This document shows, in pieces, positions 33,871 to 41,434 of a stretch of DNA of 64,000 bases. Numbering within the stretch: position 1 is the stretch's first letter; each line of letters begins with the position of its first letter. A model generated the notes under the pieces. It was not told the origin of the DNA and ran no database searches. It saw nothing but the letters and a program-made list of their open reading frames with translations. The DNA comes from Streptomyces sp. NBC_00670 (GTDB lineage Bacteria > Actinomycetota > Actinomycetes > Streptomycetales > Streptomycetaceae): the NCBI RefSeq assembly GCF_036226765.1, contig NZ_CP109017.1:4837001-4901000 (forward strand), read 5' to 3'. The translations under genes were made by a program, and so were the position numbers.

Positions 33871-34191
33871 GTGATCAGCATCAACAGCAGCTTCGTCAGC
33901 ACCGCCAAAATGACCGATCGCTCGGCCGTCTCCGCGTGCACGCAGGGCGTCTCGAACCTGGGCACCGGTGTGTCCGGCATTCGTGTCGGCCGTCCGGTCT
34001 CCTCCCTGCCTCTCTCGGGCCTTCCCGTCCGTGAGCGCGATGAGCGACCGACCAAGGCACTGGAAGCAGTAGTGGCACAGGCGCAGGCCTATGCCTTTGC
34101 CGCCGCCGGTGCCGGATTCCGGAAGCAGACGACGCAGCACCACCTGATGTGGGCCTTCCGCGGGCCTGAACCCTGGAGTGATCCAGCCTGA
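33871..34191 (+). CDS. Upstream ORF in the wblC leader (106 codons)
   Basis: A GTG start with a strong ribosome-binding site (GAAGGGAGG, 8 nt spacing) opens a 106-codon frame rich in Ser/Thr/Val at its start and ending MWAFRGPEPWSDPA. The stop (34189-34191) lies in the 5' arm of a small hairpin (34187-34203) and 25 nt before the intrinsic terminator that precedes wblC. whiB7/wblC genes are known to be controlled by translation of an upstream ORF linked to a terminator. I infer this ORF has that role. It may also encode a functional small protein. No family is recognised. Confidence 0.65.
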   Translation: MISINSSFVSTAKMTDRSAVSACTQGVSNLGTGVSGIRVGRPVSSLPLSGLPVRERDERPTKALEAVVAQAQAYAFAAAGAGFRKQTTQHHLMWAFRGPEPWSDPA

Positions 34192-34257
34192 TCGCCGATC
34201 AGGCAGGCGCCTTCAGGGCCGCGGAACCCAACCGGGATCCGCGGCCCTTCTGTTTGT
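34187..34257 (+). terminator. wblC leader attenuator (intrinsic terminator plus preceding hairpin)
   Basis: The terminator is GGGCCGCGGA (34216-34225) paired with its complement (34238-34247), extended by three C-G pairs and an AACC loop, followed by the U-rich TTCTGTTTGT. A smaller hairpin CCTGATC-GCC-GATCAGG (34187-34203) overlaps the upstream ORF stop. TTCCGCGG at 34156-34163, inside the upstream ORF, can pair with CCGCGGAA at 34219-34226 and would then block the terminator stem: a candidate antiterminator. Confidence 0.75.
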
Positions 34258-34362
34258 CCCGCACCGGGACCGGCAGCCGAAGGACCTCGGGACAAGAAAG
34301 ACCCGGTACCAGCCGCCACCCGGCCCCACAGGGCCGGACCGACCAGACGAGGAAGACGAACC

Positions 34363-34731
34363 GTGCAACTCGAAGCGCACGTCCCGTCCGTACCGCCTTC
34401 CGACACGATCCCCAAGCCCGTCCTTCCGGAGGACCCCACCTTGACTCCGCTCACCGCGCTCACCGCGCTCGACGACGCCATCGAGAACCTCGGTGTGCCC
34501 GTCCCGTGCCGCTCGTACGACCCGGAGGTCTTCTTCGCCGAGTCGCCGGCGGACGTCGAGTACGCCAAGTCGCTCTGCCGCACCTGCCCGCTCGTCGACG
34601 CCTGCCTCGCCGGCGCCAAGGAGCGCCGCGAGCCCTGGGGTGTCTGGGGTGGCGAACTGTTCGTCCAGGGCGTCGTCGTCGCCCGGAAGCGGCCGCGTGG
34701 CCGCCCGCGCAAGAACCCGGTCACGGCATGA
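34363..34731 (+). CDS. wblC: WhiB-family regulator WblC (WhiB7 orthologue)
   Basis: A 122-residue iron-sulfur transcription factor. Its four cluster-ligating cysteines are Cys49, Cys72, Cys75 and Cys81 (C-x22-CxxC-x5-C). The GVWGG turn is at 93-97 and a C-terminal AT-hook (RGRPR, 112-116) is diagnostic of WhiB7/WblC. It partners the principal sigma factor and activates intrinsic resistance genes after ribosome-targeting antibiotics. GTG start with GGAAG upstream. Its transcript carries a long leader with an attenuator. The stop overlaps the ATG of the next gene, and ABC1-kinase and ThiF-like genes downstream are conserved neighbours in mycobacteria. Confidence 0.93.
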   Translation: MQLEAHVPSVPPSDTIPKPVLPEDPTLTPLTALTALDDAIENLGVPVPCRSYDPEVFFAESPADVEYAKSLCRTCPLVDACLAGAKERREPWGVWGGELFVQGVVVARKRPRGRPRKNPVTA

Positions 34732-35051
34732 ACGCCCCCGGCACGATCAACCGTCCCCTCACGCTCGACCCCACGAAGCAGGCCCCGATGAAGCCGTCCA
34801 CCAGCGAGCCGACCGGCTCCGCGATCGAAGACGTCACCACCACCGGTGCGAACGACTCGCGCCAGAACAGGACCCGCGAGATGCAACTCATCCCAGAAGC
34901 CCTGGCTCGTGCGCATATGCACGACCGACTGCGCGAGGCCGAGCGGGAACGCCGGGCCGTGCGCCTGGCGGTGGCCCGCCGGATGCAGCGCCGGGCCGAG
35001 CGCGCGTCGCTGCGCGCCCGCCGCGCGCTGGCCATGGCCGTGATGCAGTGA
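34728..35051 (+). CDS. Small basic hypothetical protein coupled to wblC
   Basis: The ATG overlaps the wblC stop (ATGA), giving a 107-residue protein. The first half is Thr/Pro-rich; the second half (about 55-107) is a highly basic, Arg/Ala-rich, probably helical segment (MHDRLREAERERRAVRLAVA followed by a repeated RRA pattern). No domain is recognised. A second in-frame ATG at 34788 is possible. Its position predicts co-induction with WblC. A 14-bp stem terminator follows. Confidence 0.6.
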   Translation: MNAPGTINRPLTLDPTKQAPMKPSTSEPTGSAIEDVTTTGANDSRQNRTREMQLIPEALARAHMHDRLREAERERRAVRLAVARRMQRRAERASLRARRALAMAVMQ

Positions 35052-35098
35052 CCCACGACAGCCGCCGCCGACACCGACGTCGCCGACGGTGATTCCAC

Positions 35099-35130
35099 CC
35101 GGGGGCCGGTCCACCAGGACCGGCCCCCGG
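35099..35130. terminator. Terminator after the wblC operon
   Basis: A perfect 14-bp stem (CCGGGGGCCGGTCC with its complement, ACCA loop) in the 171-bp gap between the wblC-coupled gene and the convergent ABC1-kinase gene. It can serve both. Confidence 0.8.
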
Positions 35131-35222
35131 TCCCGTTCCCGTACCCCGCGCGCACCCCGCGCCCGCCGGGGCGCACCAGGGCCGGCGGTACCGGCCCGGT
35201 CTCGCGGTCGTGCCCCGCCCGG

Positions 35223-36752
35223 TCAGGCCTGTGCCGCCGACCGTTCCCCGGAGCCGTCACCGAGCCCGTCCCCGGCCTTCTGCTGTCCGGGGAGCTGCAC
35301 CGCCTCGCTCTCCTCGTCGTCCACGGCCTCGTCGGCCTCGTCGGCCTCGTCGGCCTCGTCGACCTCCGCGAACTCCTCCGTGACGTCCTCCGCCGCCTCC
35401 ACCAGGTCGTCCGCGTCCTCCTCGGAGGCGAAGCCCGGCAGCCACTGTTCCAGTTCCTCGCGCAGCCGTACCGTCGCCCCCAGCTGGCACAGCACGCCGA
35501 TCGTGCTGAGGGTGACCCGGTGGATCAGCAGGTACGACGGGGGCAGATTGAGCTTCTTGCCCAGCTGATAGGCGGGGGAGCGGGGGTCCGCCACCCGGGC
35601 CGCCTGACTGCGCATCCAGCCGCGGGTGAAGGTGAACTCCTCGACCCTCGCGGGTTCGATGATGGGCAGGAGGTAGTCCAGGACCGCGTCCGGATCCAGA
35701 TCGATGGACTCCCTGACGAAGCCTTCCTCGCGCAGATGCGTGTAGACGAAGTCGGCGTCGCCCTCGAGCGTCCTCCGCAGCGAGCGGCCTATCGGCGCCG
35801 GCAGACCCCCGGGGAGCCGGTCGACCGTGCCGAAGTCCAGGACGCCGAGCCGCCAGTCGTCCTCGCCCTCCGGCCCGCCGGGCAGCAGCCGGAAGTTGCC
35901 CGGGTGCGGGTCGGCGTGGAGCAGGCCGGTGCGGGCCGGTCCGGAGAAGAGGAAGCGGGCCAGCAACTGGCCGGCGCGGTCGCGCTGCTCCTGGGTGCCG
36001 TTGGAGATGATCTCCGACAGTGGTGTCCCGTCCATCCACTCGGTCACCAGCACCTGCTCGCACTGGTGCACCACCGCCGGCACCACCACGTCCGGGTCGT
36101 CCGCGAACTCCTCCGCGTGCGCCTGCTGTGCCGCCGCCTCCAGGTCGTAGTCCAGTTCCTCGGAGACCCGGTCGCGCAATTCGGTGATCAGCGGCTTGAT
36201 GTCCATGCCCGGGACCAGCGGACCGAGCAGCCGGGCGAACCGGCTGAGCTGGTTCAGATCCGAGAGCAGCGCGTCGCCCGCGCCCGGGTACTGCACCTTG
36301 ACCGCCACCTCGCGGCCGTCGTGCCACACCGCCCGGTGCACCTGGCCGATGGACGCGGCCGCGGACGGCTTGTCCTCGAACTCCAGGAACAGCTCCTGCC
36401 AGTCCTCGCCCAGCCGTTCCGCCAGCACGGCGTGGACGGTGCGCGTCGGCATCGGAGGGGCCGCCTCCTGGAGCTTCGTGAGCGCGGCACGGTAGGGCCC
36501 GGCGACCTCCTCGGGCAGCGCCGACTCGAAGACGGACAGGGCCTGCCCGAACTTCATGGCACCGCCCTTGAGCTCGCCGAGGACCTTGAACAACTGGTCC
36601 GCGGTGCGCTGCTGGAGCTCACGGCCCACGAGCTCCGCCGACTCGCCGACGATCCGTTTGCCAAGTCCCCAGGTCGCCCGTCCGGCGAAGCCGAGCGGGA
36701 GCGCGGCGAGCTTGGCGGTCCGGGTGACCGCCTTGCGGGGAAGATCAGACAT
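35223..36752 (-). CDS. ABC1 (UbiB/ADCK) family atypical kinase
   Basis: A 509-residue protein with UbiB-type motifs: KFGQ near 74, the Ala-rich nucleotide loop AAASIGQVHRA near 134, AVKVQYPG (Lys of the kinase fold), an EYxYEAAAQ-like ELDYDLEAAAQ, the HADPHPGNF catalytic block near 275 and a DFG-type LDFGTVD. The C-terminus ends in an acidic tail of repeated DEA units. GGAGGG precedes the ATG. It overlaps the ThiF-like gene by 8 bp. The mycobacterial counterpart next to whiB7 (Rv3197) is a WhiB7-linked macrolide-resistance protein, so a role in drug tolerance is plausible. Confidence 0.87.
   Translation of the reverse strand: MSDLPRKAVTRTAKLAALPLGFAGRATWGLGKRIVGESAELVGRELQQRTADQLFKVLGELKGGAMKFGQALSVFESALPEEVAGPYRAALTKLQEAAPPMPTRTVHAVLAERLGEDWQELFLEFEDKPSAAASIGQVHRAVWHDGREVAVKVQYPGAGDALLSDLNQLSRFARLLGPLVPGMDIKPLITELRDRVSEELDYDLEAAAQQAHAEEFADDPDVVVPAVVHQCEQVLVTEWMDGTPLSEIISNGTQEQRDRAGQLLARFLFSGPARTGLLHADPHPGNFRLLPGGPEGEDDWRLGVLDFGTVDRLPGGLPAPIGRSLRRTLEGDADFVYTHLREEGFVRESIDLDPDAVLDYLLPIIEPARVEEFTFTRGWMRSQAARVADPRSPAYQLGKKLNLPPSYLLIHRVTLSTIGVLCQLGATVRLREELEQWLPGFASEEDADDLVEAAEDVTEEFAEVDEADEADEADEAVDDEESEAVQLPGQQKAGDGLGDGSGERSAAQA
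35325..35366. repeat. Nine-base tandem repeats coding the acidic tail of the ABC1 kinase
   Basis: Four or so copies of CCTCGTCGG (plus strand) encode DEA-DEA-DEA on the minus strand. In frame, slippage-prone, so tail length probably varies between strains. Confidence 0.8.
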
Positions 36753-37989
36753 GCGCCCTCCAAGTCCTGGACAACCGTGTCGCGGGTGCCTTGCGGGACA
36801 CCTCCGTCGACGGCTGCCGCACCGCCATTGTCGCGCGTGATCCGCCGTCCTCCGCGGCCTGTGCCCTGTTACCTTTCTCCGCCGTCTCTCCGTCGCCCTT
36901 TCGCGCCGCGCCGCAGGCGCACCCTGGGTGGCCCCACACCGGGCGCGCGTGCCAGTCGAGCCGGGGCACCGAGGCCTCCCAGCGGGCCCCGGCGCTCGCC
37001 GGGGACTGTCCGTCGAGGAAGGCCAGCGCGTGTCCGGCGGCGAGCGAGGCGACCGCGGCCGCCAGTGCCAGGTCGCAGGCCTGCCCCTGACGCGGGCGGC
37101 CCGAGCGCCACTGGGCGACCAGCCGCGGCCAGGTCTCGTCCCGGTCGGAGCGGTCCCGGTCCAGACAGCCCGCGCAGGCGGTCTCCCCGGGCAGGACCAG
37201 CGGTCCGACCACGCCCGTGCCCTCGACGACACCCGCGTACAGATGAGGAGTCCCGGAGGCGAGCAGCGGCTCGGCGGCGGCCGGGTCCGGGGCGTGGACC
37301 GCGAGCCCGTCGCGCGGGGCGAGCACCACCAGGTTCAGACCTGGGTCGGCCGCACCGCCGGTCCGTGCGGCGGTGGGCCGACGGCCCCGGGGCCGGTCGG
37401 GAGCCGCCCGGCGCACCGCCCGCCGGGCCGCCTCGTCCCGGCGCTCGCCGACCGACTCCGCCGGCAGCCCGCCCGGCGCCACGTCCCACGGCTCGACCCG
37501 CCCGATGTCCCGCACCTCCACCTGACCCACCCCCGCGCCCGCCAGTAGCGAGGCCAGGACGACGCCGACCCGTCCGGCCCCTCTGACCTGCACCCGCAGC
37601 GACCGGCGGGCGGCGAGCCGGCTCAGTCCGGCGCCCGGCTCGCGGGCGACGAGCGACAGGGAGGCGAGGTCGGGCCGGAGCCGGTCCAGCACCTCCTTCT
37701 TCTCCCGCAGCTCGGCGCCCTCCGGGCCGCCGCCCGTCGCGTCGTCCAGCAGGCCGGACGCGGAGAGCCGTGCCACGAGCGTGTCCACATGACCGTCCGG
37801 CAGCCCCATCCGCCGGCTCTCGTCCCGCAGCAGGGGCAGTCCCCGGGTGCCGTCGAGCAGGCCGAGCAGACTGCCCGTCGCCGTGTCCACCGGCCCCACC
37901 ACCATGGCGTGCGCGGGAGCCATCCCGAACTGCACGGTGTTCAGATCCCGCCAGCCGCGCCGCAGCGCGGGCTTCACCATCGGATGCAT
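36745..37989 (-). CDS. ThiF/E1-like adenylyltransferase with N-terminal RRE-like domain
   Basis: A 414-residue protein. Residues about 1-85 look like the PqqD-type winged-helix recognition domain of TOMM-ThiF proteins. A Rossmann core follows with RGAGRVG near 138 and a C-terminal zinc site (CAGC near 283 and CAC near 385). The usual E1 arginine-finger and N-x-R motifs are not obvious, so adenylation is uncertain. The ATG at 37989 lies near a G-rich Shine-Dalgarno. Its last 8 bp overlap the ABC1-kinase start (ATGTCTGA), so the two are translationally coupled. The pair is conserved with mycobacteria (Rv3196-Rv3197). Function unknown. Confidence 0.75.
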   Translation of the reverse strand: MHPMVKPALRRGWRDLNTVQFGMAPAHAMVVGPVDTATGSLLGLLDGTRGLPLLRDESRRMGLPDGHVDTLVARLSASGLLDDATGGGPEGAELREKKEVLDRLRPDLASLSLVAREPGAGLSRLAARRSLRVQVRGAGRVGVVLASLLAGAGVGQVEVRDIGRVEPWDVAPGGLPAESVGERRDEAARRAVRRAAPDRPRGRRPTAARTGGAADPGLNLVVLAPRDGLAVHAPDPAAAEPLLASGTPHLYAGVVEGTGVVGPLVLPGETACAGCLDRDRSDRDETWPRLVAQWRSGRPRQGQACDLALAAAVASLAAGHALAFLDGQSPASAGARWEASVPRLDWHARPVWGHPGCACGAARKGDGETAEKGNRAQAAEDGGSRATMAVRQPSTEVSRKAPATRLSRTWRAHV

Positions 37990-38094
37990 CACAGTCCCCC
38001 GTCGTCGTGTCGTCGCGTGTTCGCCGACGAGTGCCAGCATGCCGTGCCGGCGGCGAACCCTGCCCCGAGTTGTCCACAGGCGCGAGCATTCGTC

Positions 38095-38151
38095 GTACAG
38101 GTCCTATAAGTCGTACCGGTCGCATGACGAAGTGGTACCGGTCGCACGACG
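38095..38151. repeat. Phased GTACCGGTC direct repeats in the divergent promoter region
   Basis: GTACAGGTC at 38095 and two 17-bp near-identical copies (GTACCGGTCGCA plus YGACG) at 38113 and 38135, the latter 22 bp apart (two helical turns). They lie between the ThiF-like gene and the divergent YgjP-type gene. Candidate operator; two more GTACCGG elements lie at 38874 and 38885, upstream of the TerD-AIM24 gene. Confidence 0.7.
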
Positions 38152-38221
38152 CGCCCAAGGCCACTCGCCAACCGCGTCCGGAAGGAGGACTTCCCCCCTG
38201 CGCAGCGGGTAACGTCTGGGC

Positions 38222-38818
38222 GTGCCCGCCGATCCACCGCACCGCGCAGCCGAACCACAGCGCAGCACGACGAGCCCGCCGCTGGGCGGCCCGGCGACGA
38301 GCGCGATCGAGGTGCGCAGAAGCGCGCGACGGCGCCGCACGGTCTCCGCGTACCGCGAGGGTGATCGCACCGTCGTGCTGATCCCCGCCCGGATGTCCGA
38401 GGCGGAGGAGCAGCGCTGGGTCACCGTCATGCTCGACAAACTGGCCGCCCAGGAGAGCAGGCGCCGGCTGGGCGACGCCGAGCTGGCCGAACGCGCCGAG
38501 CGGCTGTCGTCGCAGTACTTCGAGGGGCGGGCCCGGCCCACCAGCGTCCGCTGGGTCACCAACCAGAACACCCGCTGGGGCTCCTGCACCCCCGCCGAGG
38601 GCAGCATCCGCCTCTCGCACCGCCTGCGGGACATGCCCGAGTACGTCGTCGACTACGTCCTCCTGCACGAACTCGCGCATCTGCTGGTCCCCGGGCACGG
38701 GCCCCGTTTCTGGCGGCTCCTGGAGGCCTATCCGCGCACGGAGCGGGCCCGCGGCTACCTCGAGGGGGTCGCCGCCGCCGGCCGGCTGCCGCACCAGCCC
38801 GAACCTTCGGGCGCATAG
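38222..38818 (+). CDS. YgjP/WLM-type (DUF45) metal-dependent protease-like protein
   Basis: A 198-residue protein of the YgjP-like metallopeptidase group. The substrate-recognition strand NQNTRWGSC is near 118, then HELAHLLVPGHG (HExxH, near 156) and a distal FW segment complete the zinc site. The first 40 residues are a Pro/Arg-rich extension. TAACGT lies six bases before the GTG at 38222, pointing to a leaderless mRNA. It diverges from the ThiF-like gene. Confidence 0.85.
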   Translation: MPADPPHRAAEPQRSTTSPPLGGPATSAIEVRRSARRRRTVSAYREGDRTVVLIPARMSEAEEQRWVTVMLDKLAAQESRRRLGDAELAERAERLSSQYFEGRARPTSVRWVTNQNTRWGSCTPAEGSIRLSHRLRDMPEYVVDYVLLHELAHLLVPGHGPRFWRLLEAYPRTERARGYLEGVAAAGRLPHQPEPSGA

Positions 38819-38873
38819 CCGCGCGACGGTTCCACGGCGTCCGGCGGACAGTTCCGGACCCCGCCCCGGTTGT

Positions 38874-38891
38874 GTACCGGGTCTGTACCGG
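38874..38891. promoter_or_regulatory. Two GTACCGG elements 11 bp apart upstream of TerD-AIM24 gene
   Basis: GTACCGG at 38874-38880 and 38885-38891, one helical turn apart, 76-93 bp before the ATG of the TerD-AIM24 gene. The same heptamer is repeated at 38113 and 38135 upstream of the neighbouring gene, which suggests a shared regulator. Confidence 0.45.
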
Positions 38892-38966
38892 CCTCCTCCG
38901 ATGTCGGACTTTGCCGTTAGCCTGGCGCGACGCACTCGCACTCGGGATGGGGGACGGTCGTTACGC

Positions 38967-40724
38967 ATGGCCAGGGAATTCCAACGCGGCCACAAGGCCA
39001 GGATCAGTGACCTCACCGCGGGAACGGATCTGTACGTGGGCGTGCAGATCGCCGGTCCCGGACTGACGTTCGACATCAGCTGCTTCGGGCTCGACGCCGA
39101 CGAGCGGCTCTCGGACGACCGGTACTTCGTCTTCTTCAACCAGCCGAAGACGCCCGAGGAGTCCATTCAGCTGCTCGGCGCCCAGGCGGGCGACACGGAG
39201 TCCTTCCGGGTGACGCTGGACCGGATCCCGCCGCAGATCCAGAAGCTGTCGTTCACCGCGACGCTCGACGGAGCCGGCCAGATGTCGCAGATCGGCCCCG
39301 GCTATCTGCGCATCGTCGCGGGCGGCGAGGAGGTCGCCCGCTACCCGTTCAGCGGCTCCGAGTTCAGCACGGAGCGGGCCGTCATGCTCGGCGACTTCTA
39401 CCTCAAGGACGTCTGGCGGTTCGCCGCCGTCGGCCAGGGCTTCGACGGCGGACTCGACGCGCTGCTGAAGAACTTCGGCGGCGAGGTGCTCGAGGAGGAG
39501 GAGCCGGCCCCGCAGCAGCAGCCGCAGTCCGGCGCCGCCCCCGGCTTCGCCCCGCCGCCCCAGGTCGCGGCACCCCCGGCCTTCGGCGCCCCCGCCACCC
39601 CGGCGGCCCCGCAGCCCCCGGCGCCCGCGCCGGCCCCCGTCCCGCCCCCGGCCCCCGCGCCGCAGCCCGCACCGCAGGGCTTCGCACCGCCCCAGGGCGG
39701 CGGCACGCCACCGCCCGCCCCGGCGCCCGCACCCCCGGTGCACGCCGCGCCGACCATCGTCGCGCCGCTGAACACCCCGCCCGTCGGCACCGTGCCGCCT
39801 CCCGCCCCCGCCCCGTACGCGCAACCTCCCGGCCCGCCCGGTCCTCCCGGCCCGCCGCCCGGCTACGGCCAGCAGCCGCCCGCCCCGTCGGCCCCGATGC
39901 CGCCCGGCTACGGCCAGCAGGGCCCGCCCGCACCCCCCGGGTACGGGCAGCAGCCCCCGCAGGCGCCCCCCGGCTACGGCCAGGTCCCCGGCCAGCCCGG
40001 AGCTCCCGGCGTGCCCGGCGCGCCCGCCCCCTACGGCGTGCCCCAGGGTGCCCCGCAGGGCGGCGCGGGCGTCACCGCCGCGCTCCAGGCGTACCGCGAG
40101 GCCCCCACCGGTCAGCGCTGGACGCAGCAGAACAAGAAGCTCGTCCGCGTCGACCTCGGCGTCGGCGGCCAGCCCGTGCTCGCCCGCCAGGGCAGCATGG
40201 TGCTGTACCAGGGCAAGGTCGACTTCGGCTACAAGGGCGCGGGCTTCGCCGGCCGCATCGTGGGCAACGCCACCGGCCAGGAGATGCAGCTGATGCGCTG
40301 CACCGGCCAGGGCCAGGTGTTCCTCGCCGAGGGCGCCGCCCATCTGCACCCCGTCGAGCTCCAGGGCGACGCGATCTGCGTCTCCGCGGAGAACGTCCTC
40401 GCCTTCGACGAGTCCCTCCAGTACGAGGTCCGCCGCATCGAGGGCCACGGCATCCCCGGCGGCGCGCTGTTCACCATGCAGTTCCAGGGCACCGGCACCC
40501 TCGTCGTCAAGACGCACGGCACGCCGGTGGTGCTCCCGGTGACCCCGACCACGTTCGCCGACTGCAACGCGGTCGTCGCCTGGTCCGCCGCCTCCCAGGT
40601 GATCGTCTCCAGCCAGGTGCGGATGCGCCGCAACGCCTATCCCGGGGACACCGGCGAGAGCGTCAACCTCCAGTTCCGCGGCGCGCCCGGCAACTTCATC
40701 GTCGTCCAGCCGTACGAGGTCTAG
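38967..40724 (+). CDS. TerD-AIM24 fusion protein with Pro-rich linker
   Basis: A 585-residue protein. The N-terminal TerD-type domain (about 1-175) carries the calcium-binding DISCFGLDADERLSDD block and YPFSGSEFSTERAVMLGDFY. A roughly 190-residue Pro/Ala/Gly/Gln-rich linker (about 185-375) follows, then a C-terminal AIM24/DUF124 domain (about 385-585; QNKKLVRVDL, MRCTGQGQVFLAE). TerD proteins are linked to tellurite, phage and membrane-stress responses and bind calcium. AIM24 is a beta-structured, membrane-associated fold of unknown activity. Two stand-alone AIM24 genes follow after 11 and 18 bp, forming one operon. Confidence 0.88.
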   Translation: MAREFQRGHKARISDLTAGTDLYVGVQIAGPGLTFDISCFGLDADERLSDDRYFVFFNQPKTPEESIQLLGAQAGDTESFRVTLDRIPPQIQKLSFTATLDGAGQMSQIGPGYLRIVAGGEEVARYPFSGSEFSTERAVMLGDFYLKDVWRFAAVGQGFDGGLDALLKNFGGEVLEEEEPAPQQQPQSGAAPGFAPPPQVAAPPAFGAPATPAAPQPPAPAPAPVPPPAPAPQPAPQGFAPPQGGGTPPPAPAPAPPVHAAPTIVAPLNTPPVGTVPPPAPAPYAQPPGPPGPPGPPPGYGQQPPAPSAPMPPGYGQQGPPAPPGYGQQPPQAPPGYGQVPGQPGAPGVPGAPAPYGVPQGAPQGGAGVTAALQAYREAPTGQRWTQQNKKLVRVDLGVGGQPVLARQGSMVLYQGKVDFGYKGAGFAGRIVGNATGQEMQLMRCTGQGQVFLAEGAAHLHPVELQGDAICVSAENVLAFDESLQYEVRRIEGHGIPGGALFTMQFQGTGTLVVKTHGTPVVLPVTPTTFADCNAVVAWSAASQVIVSSQVRMRRNAYPGDTGESVNLQFRGAPGNFIVVQPYEV

Positions 40725-40735
40725 GGGAGCCCGTC

Positions 40736-41416
40736 ATGAACCAGCCACTCGCGGGCTACGCCCCCGCACCCGTCACCGCCCGCATGGAGAACCACGGCAG
40801 TCACATGCTCAAGGTCGCCATGCAGAGCGGAAGCGACCTCCTCGCGCGCGTGGGCTCGATGGTCGCCTACGAGGGATTCATCCAGTACGAGCCCAACCCG
40901 CCGGCCGTCCGGCAGATCGCCCGTGACTGGGCCACCGGCGAGGGCGCGCCCCTGATGAAGTGCTCCGGTGACGGACTGCTCTACCTCGCCGACTACGGGG
41001 CGGACGTCGTCGTCATCAACCTCAACGGTGACGCGATCTCCGTCAACGCCACCAATCTGCTCGCCTTCGACGCGCATCTGTCGTGGGGCGTCGAACGCGT
41101 CAAGGGGCTCGCCAAGTTCGCCGGGCAGGGCCTGTGGAACACCAAGATCTCCGGGCAGGGCTGGGTCGCGCTGACCTCCCGGGGCACCCCGATCGTCGTC
41201 GACTGCGGCGGCGGCGAGGACGAGACGTACGTCGACCCCGACGCGCTCGTCGCCTGGTCCCCGAACCTCAAGGTGAAGGGAAAGCGCAGCTTCAAGGCGT
41301 CCTCGCTGATCGGGCGGGGCAGCGGCGAGGCTTATCAGATGGCGTTCTCCGGGCAGGGCATCGTCGTGGTGCAGCCCAGCGAGGACAGCACCGACCGCCT
41401 CCGGATCCGGGGCTGA
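40736..41416 (+). CDS. AIM24 family protein (first stand-alone copy)
   Basis: A 226-residue protein consisting of one AIM24/DUF124 domain: LAGYAPAPVTARMEN start, LLARVGSMVAYEG near 37, MKCSGDGLLYLADYG near 74, VAWSPNLKVKGK near 171 and FSGQGIVVVQPSE at the end. No signal peptide or TM segment. It shares the Arg-x-Gly-Ser/Thr-Met-Val strand with its neighbours, so it arose by tandem duplication. Function unknown. Confidence 0.88.
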   Translation: MNQPLAGYAPAPVTARMENHGSHMLKVAMQSGSDLLARVGSMVAYEGFIQYEPNPPAVRQIARDWATGEGAPLMKCSGDGLLYLADYGADVVVINLNGDAISVNATNLLAFDAHLSWGVERVKGLAKFAGQGLWNTKISGQGWVALTSRGTPIVVDCGGGEDETYVDPDALVAWSPNLKVKGKRSFKASSLIGRGSGEAYQMAFSGQGIVVVQPSEDSTDRLRIRG

Positions 41417-41434
41417 GGGGGAGCGACCCACACC

